Part shown: positions 55,272 through 64,000 of the stretch, piece after piece
Numbering within the stretch: the first letter of the stretch is position 1
Layout: each line of letters begins with the position of its first letter
DNA from: an uncultured Christensenella sp.
GTDB taxonomy: Bacteria; Bacillota; Clostridia; Christensenellales; UBA3700
NCBI GenBank assembly: GCA_910577845.1
Contig: CAJTNA010000001.1
Location: forward strand, 1-64,000
DNA: 64,000 nucleotides
Direction: 5' to 3'
Notes under the pieces: generated by a model
Told to the model about the DNA's origin: nothing
The model's input: the letters and a program-made list of their open reading frames with translations, nothing else
The model's database searches: none
Position numbers and translations under genes: made by a program

Positions 55272-56513
55272 TTATTTTTTAGCATTAAGCAATTCTTGAA
55301 CACACATAATAACTGCAAGTTTAACGTGTTCATAAGTTAAACCGCCTTGAACATATGCAATATATGGTTCTTTTATTGGCGAATCTGCTGACAATTCAAT
55401 ACTTGCACCAGCAACAAAAGTACCTGCAGCCATTATAACTTCGTCATCATAACCTGGCATTGCCCAAGGCATTGGCAAAACATTACTATCAATTGGTGAT
55501 GCCTTTTGTATTGATTGAACAAAGCTTATCAATTCATCTTTTGTATTAAATTTAATTGACCTTACAGTATCATTGCATTTTGCGGTAGGATTTGGACAAA
55601 CCTCATAACCTAAATCACTGAAAACTTGACCAAATAAAGCACTGCCTTTTGTTGCATTCATTGTAATATGAGGTGCAATAAAAACACCTTGATAAAAGTA
55701 TTGATATCCATATGTATATGAGCCAATTTCCATACCAATAGATGGAGATGTTAATCTAAAAGCAACTTGTTCAACCGCTTTTTGAGTTCCAGCTATATAG
55801 CCACCAGTTGGAGCTAGACCACCACCAGCATTTTTAATTAATGAGCCAACCATTAAATCTGCACCTACATCAGTTGGCTCAATAGTATCCATAAACTCAC
55901 CATAACAATTATCAACCATAACGATTATATCTTTATTTAGCTTTTTTATAAAGTTAATTACTTTACCTATTTTTTCTACAGATAAAGCGTCACGCCATTC
56001 ATAACCACGTGACCTACCAATAAAAATTAGCTTTGGAAGTTCAGATTTTATTGATTTTTCAATTGAATTCAAATCAAAATCGTTATTCAATAATTCAATT
56101 TGTTCGTATTTAACACCAAAATCTTTTAGTGAGCCTATATTTTCACCTTGAATTACAGACATTAAAGTGTCATATGGTGAGCCAGATATTGCAAGCATTT
56201 TATCATTAGCACGCAAAATACCAAATAAAGCAAGTGTCAAAGCGTGCGTGCCTGATGCGATTAAAGGAGAAACAACAGCTGACTCACAATGAAAAATGTC
56301 AGCATAGACTTTGCATAACGTATCACGACCGATATCGTCATAGCCATAACCAGTAGTTCCGCTAAAATGCCTTAACGCTACATTATTATTTTGAAAAGCT
56401 TCCAAAACCTTTTTTTGGTTTAAAAAAGCTATGTTTTCCAATTCTGTATAAAAATTGCTTAGCTTTTTTTCTGCATTATTTACAATTTTTAAAACATTTG
56501 TATCTATATTCAT
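55272..56513 (-). CDS. ynbB: YnbB-type PLP-dependent C-S lyase (methionine gamma-lyase family protein)
   Basis: A 413-residue PLP enzyme of the family often labelled aluminium resistance protein. The start LEAFQNNNVALRHFSGTTGYGYDDIGRD is diagnostic. PLP-site landmarks are SGTHALTLALFGIL, VMVDNCYGEFMDTIEP and the lysine in GSLIKNAGGGLAPTGGYIAG. The true substrate is not established; cystathionine or methionine lyase activity is inferred from fold. ATG 56513 has GAGG 7 nt upstream; an ATG at 56531 lies before that RBS. It is last in the miaB cluster; hfq, which often lies between miaA and ynbB, is absent. Confidence 0.9.
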   Translation of the reverse strand: MNIDTNVLKIVNNAEKKLSNFYTELENIAFLNQKKVLEAFQNNNVALRHFSGTTGYGYDDIGRDTLCKVYADIFHCESAVVSPLIASGTHALTLALFGILRANDKMLAISGSPYDTLMSVIQGENIGSLKDFGVKYEQIELLNNDFDLNSIEKSIKSELPKLIFIGRSRGYEWRDALSVEKIGKVINFIKKLNKDIIVMVDNCYGEFMDTIEPTDVGADLMVGSLIKNAGGGLAPTGGYIAGTQKAVEQVAFRLTSPSIGMEIGSYTYGYQYFYQGVFIAPHITMNATKGSALFGQVFSDLGYEVCPNPTAKCNDTVRSIKFNTKDELISFVQSIQKASPIDSNVLPMPWAMPGYDDEVIMAAGTFVAGASIELSADSPIKEPYIAYVQGGLTYEHVKLAVIMCVQELLNAKK

Positions 56514-56648
56514 TATAACCTCTTTATGCATTTATTATCTTTAAACTATAATTAATTTTCATTTATCAAAAATATTGCAAGTATAAATTAAAAAAGTATA
56601 CTTATTTAAAACTAAATTTTTGTAAATATTTTTGGTGATTTTAATTTA

Positions 56649-57536
56649 TTATACCAAAAATTTATTTAGCAATTCTTGGGGTGATATAAAAGTGGCAAAT
56701 TTATATCTTTTAAACCAAGTAATTTGTCTTTTTGCATAATGTCTTGAATTTAAAATAATTGAGTTTTTAACTTGATTTATATCGCATTTTTGCTCAAAAT
56801 AACCTTTAAATTCTTTATAACCTATTCCTTGCATACTTTGCATATCAAATGTTAAACCATTTTTAATCAAATTAGTAACTTCTTCTAGTAAACCATTTTT
56901 AAACATTATGTCAACGCGTTTTTTAATTCTGTCATACAAAATTTCTCTATTCCAGTCTAAAACATACATATCAATATCATAAACTAGATTTTTACTTTGT
57001 GCTGAATTAGATTTTGTATTACCAGTTAGCTCAAATATTTCCAATGCCCGAATTAAACGTTTTGTATTGTTGGGGTGAATTTTTTCAGCATCAATAGGGT
57101 CAATTGCTTTAAGTTTATTATGTAAATATTGCTCTCCATATTGCTCAAGTTCGGAATAAAGCTTTGCCTTAATTTTTTCGTCAGACTTTGCACAACCAAA
57201 ATTAAATGGATAAATTAAACTTTCAAAATATAAACCAGTACCACCAACTAACATTGGTAATTTTCCACGATTTGTTATATCAATAATTATCTCTTTTGCT
57301 ATTTTAACAAAATCAGATACGCTAAAAGATGATTCTGGATTTACTATATCAATCATATGGTGAGGAATATTGTCCATTTCTAATGAGGATATTTTTGCTG
57401 TTCCAATATTCATATTTCTATAAATTTGCATAGAATCCATAGAGATAATCTCACCATTAAGCTTTTTTGCAAGTTTGATTGCAACATCTGATTTGCCACT
57501 GGCTGTAGCACCTGCGATTGCCAAAACTTTTTGCAT
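56649..57536 (-). CDS. miaA: tRNA dimethylallyltransferase MiaA
   Basis: A 295-residue prenyltransferase that adds dimethylallyl to N6 of A37 in tRNAs reading UNN codons, the substrate of MiaB encoded upstream. Motifs are the P-loop GATASGKSDVA, EIISMDSMQIYRNMNIGTAK, HHMIDIVNPESSFSVSDF, LVGGTGLYFESLIYPF and QGIGYKEF. It begins one base after the mutL stop, with GAGG in the end of mutL, so the two are coupled. Length is near the lower normal limit. Confidence 0.96.
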   Translation of the reverse strand: MQKVLAIAGATASGKSDVAIKLAKKLNGEIISMDSMQIYRNMNIGTAKISSLEMDNIPHHMIDIVNPESSFSVSDFVKIAKEIIIDITNRGKLPMLVGGTGLYFESLIYPFNFGCAKSDEKIKAKLYSELEQYGEQYLHNKLKAIDPIDAEKIHPNNTKRLIRALEIFELTGNTKSNSAQSKNLVYDIDMYVLDWNREILYDRIKKRVDIMFKNGLLEEVTNLIKNGLTFDMQSMQGIGYKEFKGYFEQKCDINQVKNSIILNSRHYAKRQITWFKRYKFATFISPQELLNKFLV

Positions 57537-57537
57537 A

Positions 57538-59553
57538 TTAAATTATCCTCTTAAATACTTTATCAATATCTTTTTTATTAAACTTAATAATTGTAGGTCT
57601 GCCGTGAGGACATTGAACTGGTTTATTTTGCTCGATATTTTTGATTAAACTTTCAATTTCAAAATCACTTAGTTTTTGACCTGCTTTAATTGCAGATTTA
57701 CAAGCTTTTTTTGCAATTTCATCGTGCAAAATTTCTTTAATATCAATGCGTTTTAGCTTAAACTTTTCCTCAAGCAAACTATTGATAAATTTTTCGCAGT
57801 CAAAGTTTTCAAAAATAATAGGTACACTATTAATTTTATATGTATAGTCACCAAATTGCTCCATTTCAAAGCCAAGTTTGTTTATATCCTCAAGTAATTC
57901 CTCAATAATTGTACAATCTTGTGGTGATAGAGTTACTATTTGTGAGGCAAGCAATGGTTGAGTTGCTATATTTTTGCTTTCTAACTCAACAATCAATTTG
58001 TCATAAATTAATCTCTCGTGTGTTGCGTGTTGGTCTATAATATATGCATTAGCACCTTTTGTAACAATTAAATAACAATTAAATAATTGTCCTATTATCC
58101 TATGATTTAAAGAAAACTCCTCTTCAATTTCAGAAAATAAGTCACTTTCAATTTGTGGCTTTTTGATATTTGGTAATCTAGTTTCAGCAACAGAATCACA
58201 AGCTTTCAATATTGGAGAATTGTTAGGAATTTCAAATTTTTTGTCTGCCTTAATATTGCTAAATTTATTTAATAAACTATTTTCTTTAATATTTGTAGCA
58301 TTATCTAAATTGCTAGTTTTTTCAATATTTTGATTAGCTTTTTGAGATTTATTTTCAATATCTTGAACTTTTCCTAAATTTGAAATTCTATCTAAAATAT
58401 TGTTTAAACTTGAATTTTGTTCTATATTTTGGCTTAATTTAGAATTATTTTCTGATTTTTGTTCTAAATTAGACGTATTTTCATAATTATTTTGTTTGTT
58501 TTCTTCAATAATGCTTGCAACGATTTTATCATTTTCGGAAGAATTATTTTCTGCTTCAAAATATTTTTGATTTCTTTCTAAACAATTTTTTACTGCGTTA
58601 TATATGCTACTGAATACACTTCTAGGGTCACTAAATCTTACATCAGTTTTATTAGGTGTAACGTTGACATCTAGCATATCAAAAGGCATTAAAATTTCCA
58701 AACAAAAAATTGGGTAACTTCTTTTCATTAAGCTATTGCCATATGCATTGCTTACTGCTGTTTCAATGAGTGAATTTTTTATTAACCTACCATTTACAAT
58801 TGTAGTTTGAAAAGTACGATTTGATTTTGTAGTATTTGGTAGTGATATATACCCTCTTACTTGAATATTATATCTTTCACTTTCAATGTAAACCATATTT
58901 TTGGTTATTGAACTTGGATAAATTGAATATAGTGCATTTTCTAACCCTTTACCATTAGAGTTGAAAATTACTTTTCCATCTGCAACATATTTAATTGCTA
59001 CATTTGGATTTGCAAGAATTAAACCTTGAACGATGGCTGTAATTTCGTGTTCCTCAGATTTTGGTTTTTTTAAGAATTTTTGTCTTGCAGGTGTATTGAA
59101 AAATAGATTTCTTACTTCAATCGTTGTTCCATAATTGCAATCTACATCAGTTATTTCCTCACCTACACCGCCTTTAATACAATATTTGCTCCCTACAAAT
59201 TCGTCAATTGCTTTTGTGGTAAGTTGAACGCTACTAATTGCTACTATTGATGGCAAAGCTTCACCACGGAAACCAAGTGTAGATATATTTTCCAAATCTT
59301 CACTGCTTTTAATTTTTGATGTTGCGTGCGGTAGAAAGGCATTTTTTATATAATCTCGTGATATGCCGTGTCCATTGTCGCTAATAATTATACTGGTGAT
59401 ACCTCCATCAACAATATCAATTACTATGTTGTTGCTACCAGCATCAATAGAGTTCTCAACTAATTCTTTAACTACGCTTGCTGGATTTTCTACAACTTCA
59501 CCAGCAGATATTTTGTTGTATATCTCACTTGGTAAAAGATTTATTACTTGCAT
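57538..59553 (-). CDS. mutL: DNA mismatch repair protein MutL (endonuclease type)
   Basis: A 671-residue GHKL ATPase that links mismatch-bound MutS to strand incision. The N-terminal ATPase has ELVENSIDAGS, DNGHGI, HATSKI and GFRGEALPSI. An Asn/Ser/Gln-rich linker (about 345-470) with imperfectly repeated SNLE/NIEQ phrases follows. The C-terminal domain carries DQHATHERLIYD and CPHGRPTII, the metal-binding motifs of MutL proteins that nick DNA themselves, so repair is probably MutH-independent. RBS AGGAGG precedes ATG. It lies 32 bp after mutS. Confidence 0.96.
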   Translation of the reverse strand: MQVINLLPSEIYNKISAGEVVENPASVVKELVENSIDAGSNNIVIDIVDGGITSIIISDNGHGISRDYIKNAFLPHATSKIKSSEDLENISTLGFRGEALPSIVAISSVQLTTKAIDEFVGSKYCIKGGVGEEITDVDCNYGTTIEVRNLFFNTPARQKFLKKPKSEEHEITAIVQGLILANPNVAIKYVADGKVIFNSNGKGLENALYSIYPSSITKNMVYIESERYNIQVRGYISLPNTTKSNRTFQTTIVNGRLIKNSLIETAVSNAYGNSLMKRSYPIFCLEILMPFDMLDVNVTPNKTDVRFSDPRSVFSSIYNAVKNCLERNQKYFEAENNSSENDKIVASIIEENKQNNYENTSNLEQKSENNSKLSQNIEQNSSLNNILDRISNLGKVQDIENKSQKANQNIEKTSNLDNATNIKENSLLNKFSNIKADKKFEIPNNSPILKACDSVAETRLPNIKKPQIESDLFSEIEEEFSLNHRIIGQLFNCYLIVTKGANAYIIDQHATHERLIYDKLIVELESKNIATQPLLASQIVTLSPQDCTIIEELLEDINKLGFEMEQFGDYTYKINSVPIIFENFDCEKFINSLLEEKFKLKRIDIKEILHDEIAKKACKSAIKAGQKLSDFEIESLIKNIEQNKPVQCPHGRPTIIKFNKKDIDKVFKRII

Positions 59554-59585
59554 AATGCCCTCCTTAGTAATACGTAATTATTAAA

Positions 59586-62237
59586 TTACTTTATTTTTCT
59601 GACTTTTTCTTTAAGTTCACACAATTCCTGTAAAGCTTGTAATGGTGTTAAGTTGTCTATATCAATTTTTTTAATCATTTCAACTACTTCATCACTTATT
59701 GAATTTTCAAAAAATGATAATTGTTTTAAGTCATCTTTTTGAAAAATTTCCTTACTATCTAATAAAATTGAGTTTGTATCTTTAACTAGTTCGTTTTGTT
59801 CAAGCTTTTTAGATATTACGTTTGCTCTATCTAGTACAGTTTTTGGTAATCCTGCTAGTTTTGCAACTTCAATACCAAAGCTTTTATTTGCACCGCCACG
59901 TGTTACTTTATGTGTAAAAATAACTTGGTCATTTAATTCTTTAATCATTATTTTGTAATTTTTAACACCATCAAGTAGTCCTTCCAGTTCAGTTAGTTCG
60001 TGATAGTGAGTACTGAATAAAGTTTTTGTTTTAAAATTGTTTGTAATATATTCTATAACTGCCCAAGCAATAGCAAGACCATCACAAGTTGATGTTCCTC
60101 TGCCAATTTCGTCTAAAATAAGTAATGAGCTGTCTGTTGCATTGTTTAAAATTGTTGCAACTTCTGTCATTTCAACCATAAATGTACTTTGACCGAATGC
60201 TAAATCGTCACTTGCACCAATTCTTGTAAATATTCTATCAGTAATGCTAATTTTTGCTTCAGTTGCTGGAACAAAACAACCTATATGTGCAAGCAATGTG
60301 ATAATTGCAACACTTCGCATATATGTGCTTTTACCTGCCATATTAGGACCGGTAATTATCAATGTACGATTATCTTTTTTGTCAATATTGTAATCGTTCG
60401 CAACAAATTGGTTAAAACCAATTATTTTTTCCACAACTGGATGTCTACCTTTAACAATATTTATAATTTCTATATCATCATTGATAACTGGCTTGCAATA
60501 GTTATTGTCAAGTGAAACTTGAGCGAAAGATACGAGTGCATCTAATGAGGAAATTGCGTTTGCGGAAATTTTTAAGCCAGTAATGTAATTAAGTAGTGTT
60601 TCAATCATTTGATTGAATATTTTAATTTCAAGTTGAACGGCCTTTTCGTCTGAACCAAATACAGCTTCTTGTAATTCTTGCAATTCTTCTGTTGTATATC
60701 TTTCAGCATTAGTTAATGTTTGTTTTCTTATATAGCGGAAAGGTATTAAATCTTTATAGCTGTTAGATACTTCAATGTAATATCCAAATACTTTGTTATA
60801 AGAAATTTTTAAGCCTTTAATGCCCGTAAGCTCACGTTCTTGAATTTGTAACTCAACTACTTTATTCTTGGCATTATCTTTGGCATTTCTAAGGAAATCC
60901 AAGTCACTATTAAAATATTTATTAATGAAATCTCCTTCTCTTACAATAGTTTTTCCATCTGATTTAAAGGCTTTTATAAGCAAATCTCCCAGCTCAAAAA
61001 AATCTCCTATATCATCATAGACTTTACGCAAAATTGGTACATTAATATCTTGTAAGGCATTTTTTATTTTAGGAAAATTAATTAAACTATCACCTAAGAT
61101 TCTTAACTCACGTGGGTTTACTGTTTTGTATGCTATTTTGCTTATAATTCTTTCAATATCTTTAATTTTTGAAAGAGTGTCAATTAAATCTATTCTTAAA
61201 GCATTGTTTTCAACCAAATATTCTACACCATCAAGTCTTAGATTGATTTTTTTACTATTAATCAAAGGTTGGTCTAACCAATTACGCAACTTTCTAGCAC
61301 CCATTGATGTCTTTGTTTTATCAATTACCCATAGTAACGAACCATATTTTTTGCTATCTCTGCTATTTTGTGTTATTTCCAAATTACGTCTTGTTGCAGT
61401 ATCCAAAAACATAAAATTATTGTTTTTTATTATATTAATTCCAGTAATATGGCATAAAAATCTTTTTTGCGTTTCGCTTATATATTCCATTAAGCTACCA
61501 GCTACAGAAACAATTGGTCTATTTCCCTCACACTCAAAAATCTGTAAAGTTTGTGTTTTGAAAGTGTCTGTTAATTTTTTATAGGCATTGCCATAATTAT
61601 ATGTTGAGTCTACATATTTTTGAGGGGTAGGCAATTTTCCAAGTCTAATTGAAGCGATATTTTTAATTATTTCATAGGATGTGGAATTTGTTAAAATTTC
61701 AGCTGGTCCAATTGTTACAAGCATATCCTCAATAATGTTTATGTTTGCAGTAAGTTCAATTGCATTAAATTCACCAGTAGAAACATCAAGCCAAGCAATT
61801 GCTGAACTGCTTTTTTCTACAATTACGTTTGCAATATAATTATTCTTTTTCTCATCTAGTATGACATCTTCAATTATTGTACCTGGAGTAATTACTCTAA
61901 CTACCTCTCTATCAACCATTCCTTTTGATTCTTTTGGGTCAGATACTTGTTCACAAATAGCAACATTGTTGCCAGATGCAAGTAATTTTGCTATGTAAGA
62001 ATCAACAGCGTGGTAAGGTACTCCACACATAGGTGCTTTTTCCTCAAGTCCACAATCTCTACCAGTGAGTGTTATGTCAAGAATTTGTGACGCCTTAATA
62101 GCGTCCTCAAAAAACATCTCATAAAAATCACCAAGTCTAAAAAGCAATATCGCATCTTTATAACTTTCTTTTAAGTTTGTATAAAATTCCATCATTGGTG
62201 AAAGTTTTTTGCCATTTTTTAAAGGTTTGCCTTTCAT
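59586..62237 (-). CDS. mutS: DNA mismatch repair ATPase MutS
   Basis: An 883-residue mismatch sensor. The N-terminal domain has the FxE-type mismatch-reading motif in LFRLGDFYEMFFEDA. Connector, lever and clamp domains follow, and the C-terminal ABC ATPase has Walker A TGPNMAGKSTYMRS, signature STFMVEMTEVATIL and Walker B LLILDEIGRGTSTCDGLAIAW. The C-terminus LTPLQALQELCELKEKV is the tetramerisation or clamp-binding tail. RBS GGAGG lies at the end of miaB. Its first base is shared with the last base of the miaB stop. Confidence 0.98.
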   Translation of the reverse strand: MKGKPLKNGKKLSPMMEFYTNLKESYKDAILLFRLGDFYEMFFEDAIKASQILDITLTGRDCGLEEKAPMCGVPYHAVDSYIAKLLASGNNVAICEQVSDPKESKGMVDREVVRVITPGTIIEDVILDEKKNNYIANVIVEKSSSAIAWLDVSTGEFNAIELTANINIIEDMLVTIGPAEILTNSTSYEIIKNIASIRLGKLPTPQKYVDSTYNYGNAYKKLTDTFKTQTLQIFECEGNRPIVSVAGSLMEYISETQKRFLCHITGINIIKNNNFMFLDTATRRNLEITQNSRDSKKYGSLLWVIDKTKTSMGARKLRNWLDQPLINSKKINLRLDGVEYLVENNALRIDLIDTLSKIKDIERIISKIAYKTVNPRELRILGDSLINFPKIKNALQDINVPILRKVYDDIGDFFELGDLLIKAFKSDGKTIVREGDFINKYFNSDLDFLRNAKDNAKNKVVELQIQERELTGIKGLKISYNKVFGYYIEVSNSYKDLIPFRYIRKQTLTNAERYTTEELQELQEAVFGSDEKAVQLEIKIFNQMIETLLNYITGLKISANAISSLDALVSFAQVSLDNNYCKPVINDDIEIINIVKGRHPVVEKIIGFNQFVANDYNIDKKDNRTLIITGPNMAGKSTYMRSVAIITLLAHIGCFVPATEAKISITDRIFTRIGASDDLAFGQSTFMVEMTEVATILNNATDSSLLILDEIGRGTSTCDGLAIAWAVIEYITNNFKTKTLFSTHYHELTELEGLLDGVKNYKIMIKELNDQVIFTHKVTRGGANKSFGIEVAKLAGLPKTVLDRANVISKKLEQNELVKDTNSILLDSKEIFQKDDLKQLSFFENSISDEVVEMIKKIDIDNLTPLQALQELCELKEKVRKIK

Positions 62238-63553
62238 TATTTATCCTCCGTAATTGTCCCAAAAAGTGAGGCTGACTGTGAACGTGTGATAAAAACATTT
62301 TTAAAGCTACCTATTAGTGATTTGTCACCACTAAATGTAACAAGTCTACCACAATCAGTTCTGCCACATAGTTGACCATTGTCTTTGATGTCCTCTACTA
62401 AAACTCTGTAAACATTTCCTTCATAGTTTTTGCTTAAATCTTTAGTAATTTGATTTTGTAGTTTAATTAGTCTTTGTATTCTGTTAGATTTTATTTCATA
62501 TGGTATTTGTTCCATTTCACTTGCGGGGGTACCTTTACGTGGTGAATATATATATGTAAAAGCACCGCTGAATCTAACAGTATTTACAATATCCATAGTA
62601 TCCTCAAAATCTTGCTCGCTTTCGTTTGGAAAACCAACCATAATGTCTGTAGTTATTCCACAATGTGGCATTTTTTCTCGTATTTTTGATACTATTTCAA
62701 GATATTTTTCTCTTGTATAATGTCTATTCATTGCCTTTAGTATATTGTTACTGCCCGACTGAATTGGCAAATGAATATTTTTACATAAAGTGTCATATTT
62801 TGCAATTATATCAATAACTTTCTCATTTAAATCTTTTGGGTGTGATGTCATAAATCTAATTCTATGGTCACCTTCTATTTGAGCTAATCTCTCAAGCAGA
62901 CCAGCAAAATCAATAGACTTATCTGCAAAATCATTACCATAAGAATTTACATTTTGACCAAGTAAAGTAATTTCTTTATATCCATTTTCAATCAAACTTT
63001 TACATTCCGCAATGATTGATTGAGGTTTTCTACTTCTTTCCCGTCCTCTAACATATGGTACTATGCAATAGGTGCAAAAATTATTGCAACCATACATAAT
63101 GTTGACCCACGCATTTGGCATTGAAGTACGTGTATATTCAATATTTTCAATTACTTCTGGTTTTTCATCAGTTGGAACGCAAATAGTTTTTTGATGCTTT
63201 TGTTGTAAATTAATGATTGCATTTTCAAGTGATTCCAAATTATTTGCACCTAAAATTATATCAATATAGGGATATTTTTTAAGCAATTCCTCAGCTTTGC
63301 CCTTTTGTCCGCTCATACAGCCTACAATTGCAATAATTAGCTTTGGATTTGCACGTTTTATCTTTTTTAGCTTGCCAATATGACCTAAAATCTTTTGTTC
63401 AGCAGTGTCACGAATACAACAGGTATTGAAAACAATAATATCAAAATTATTGTCTTCAGTTGAGGTGAATCCAAGTTTTTCTAAACTTTTTGCCAACCTT
63501 TCTGACTCGTGTACATTCATTTGGCAACCATATGTATTTATTTTGTAATGCAC
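62237..63553 (-). CDS. miaB: tRNA-2-methylthio-N6-dimethylallyladenosine synthase MiaB
   Basis: A 438-residue radical-SAM methylthiotransferase that adds a methylthio group to i6A37 made by MiaA. The N-terminal UPF0004 domain has its three Fe-S cysteines (NTYGCQMN, FNTCCIRD, IVGCMSGQ). The radical SAM motif is MYGCNNFCTYCIVPYVRG (CxxxCxxC). A C-terminal TRAM domain ends the protein. It starts at GTG with GGAGG 5 nt upstream. It heads the minus-strand operon, and repeat locus D lies just upstream. Confidence 0.97.
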   Translation of the reverse strand: MHYKINTYGCQMNVHESERLAKSLEKLGFTSTEDNNFDIIVFNTCCIRDTAEQKILGHIGKLKKIKRANPKLIIAIVGCMSGQKGKAEELLKKYPYIDIILGANNLESLENAIINLQQKHQKTICVPTDEKPEVIENIEYTRTSMPNAWVNIMYGCNNFCTYCIVPYVRGRERSRKPQSIIAECKSLIENGYKEITLLGQNVNSYGNDFADKSIDFAGLLERLAQIEGDHRIRFMTSHPKDLNEKVIDIIAKYDTLCKNIHLPIQSGSNNILKAMNRHYTREKYLEIVSKIREKMPHCGITTDIMVGFPNESEQDFEDTMDIVNTVRFSGAFTYIYSPRKGTPASEMEQIPYEIKSNRIQRLIKLQNQITKDLSKNYEGNVYRVLVEDIKDNGQLCGRTDCGRLVTFSGDKSLIGSFKNVFITRSQSASLFGTITEDK

Positions 63554-63626
63554 AAAATCCTCCGATTGTGATTAATTTTAAAATTTTAGATTGTTAAGTA
63601 ACTATGTTTAACTAAAATAACCTAAA

Positions 63627-63751
63627 GTTGTTGAAAAGCGTGGTGAAACCACATTTTTCAGTGACAACGATAATTCAATTAAGGATGCCTTGATTTATCA
63701 AGGTAATGGTGTTTTCAACACCGTTACTAAATTTGATTTTGTCAAATTTAG
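63627..63751. repeat. Hairpin-chain repeat locus D
   Basis: Four consecutive hairpins. The core (63627-63668) pairs GTTGT with ACAAC, AAA with TTT, and GTGGT-gaa-ACCAC (63640-63652). It is followed by CCTTGA-ttta-TCAAGG (63688-63703), a 10-bp stem with loop TTC (63704-63726) and a 10-bp perfect stem CTAAATTTGA/TCAAATTTAG (63727-63751). It lies between the divergent miaB and the gene starting at 63873. Confidence 0.8.
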
Positions 63752-63872
63752 CAACATTTAAATTATATATTATTTTTATTATTTTTTCAAGTGATTTTTA
63801 AAGTTTTGATATTATTTTTAAAATTTATAATAAATAATTAAAATAATCGCAAAATAATATTGAGGTAAAAAT

Positions 63873-64000
63873 ATGAAAAAGGTTATTAAAATTACTGGAA
63901 TTACTTTATTAGCAATATTGGGATTGTTGTTGATAACTGCAATAATTGGTGTATCGTATTTTTTTATATCTACAAATGATTTGACATTAGATATAAATAA
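63873..64000 (+). CDS. N-terminus of a membrane-anchored protein, possibly a class A penicillin-binding protein (partial)
   Basis: Only the first 42 codons are inside the window. An RBS (TTGAGG) precedes ATG. The N-terminus MKKVIKITGITLLAILG continues into a single hydrophobic segment to about residue 33, then STNDLTLDIN. A short basic head, one helix and a start to a DxTLDxN-like stretch resemble bifunctional transglycosylase/transpeptidase PBP1 proteins, but many anchored proteins look alike at this point. Function is not established from this fragment. Confidence 0.6.
   Translation, partial: MKKVIKITGITLLAILGLLLITAIIGVSYFFISTNDLTLDIN

Overview
The window is a dense, AT-rich bacterial chromosome segment that reads as a Gram-positive Firmicute of the class Clostridia. 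The reasons are Gram-positive style ribosome binding sites (AGGAGG variants), TTG/GTG as well as ATG starts, the standard bacterial code (TAA, TGA and TAG all used as stops), a division and cell wall (dcw) cluster with a SpoVD-type PASTA penicillin-binding protein, and the conserved scpA-scpB-DUF2953-gerW-dacF neighbourhood typical of spore-forming lineages. GerW, DacF and SpoVD suggest sporulation ancestry but do not prove that the cell sporulates. I see no tRNA, rRNA, CRISPR array, prophage or insertion sequence.

Layout. 1-4260: a secreted beta-helix protein with a dockerin-like end, an aminoglycoside phosphotransferase-like gene broken by an in-frame stop close to its end, and a metallophosphoesterase. 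4261-6602: 2.3 kb without a credible gene. 6537-21972: the dcw cluster (mraZ, rsmH, an unidentified one-helix membrane protein in the ftsL position, spoVD, murE, mraY, murD, ftsW, murA, ftsQ, a divergent ftsA, ftsZ), making and polymerising meso-DAP peptidoglycan precursors and building the division ring; murF, murG and murC are not here. 22655-29245: a 27-codon gene with its own terminator, a GH3 glycosidase, a cation efflux protein coupled to a 57-residue protein, and citrate synthase. 29473-37515: a CNNM/CBS transporter-like protein, then dgt and the dnaG-rpoD-trmK-NIF3-zinc ribbon macromolecular synthesis operon. 37709-38468: a divergent pair of Asn/Met-rich small proteins with a membrane micropeptide. 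38713-50173: smc-ftsY, lysA, an M50 protease, scpAB, DUF2953, gerW, dacF, rluB. 50273-54277: a membrane-anchored PadR regulator and a tyrosine recombinase that looks leaderless. 55272-63553 (minus strand): miaB-mutS-mutL-miaA-ynbB. 63873-end: the start of a membrane-anchored protein.

The genes fit together as housekeeping functions: wall synthesis and septation (dcw, dacF, lysA), chromosome replication and segregation (dnaG, smc, scpA, scpB, recombinase), mismatch repair (mutS, mutL), tRNA and rRNA modification (miaA, miaB, trmK, rsmH, rluB) and protein targeting (ftsY).

The most novel-looking signal is not a gene. Five intergenic loci (about 8726-8944, 18771-18872, 21979-22262, 52091-52264 and 63627-63751) carry related structured repeats. 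Each has a core hairpin whose stems differ in sequence between copies but still pair, usually embedded in a chain of further short-loop hairpins. In one locus the core is bracketed by 70-bp direct repeats, in another by 31-bp direct repeats, in a third it is enclosed in 19-20 bp inverted repeats, and in a fourth the core itself is duplicated in tandem.
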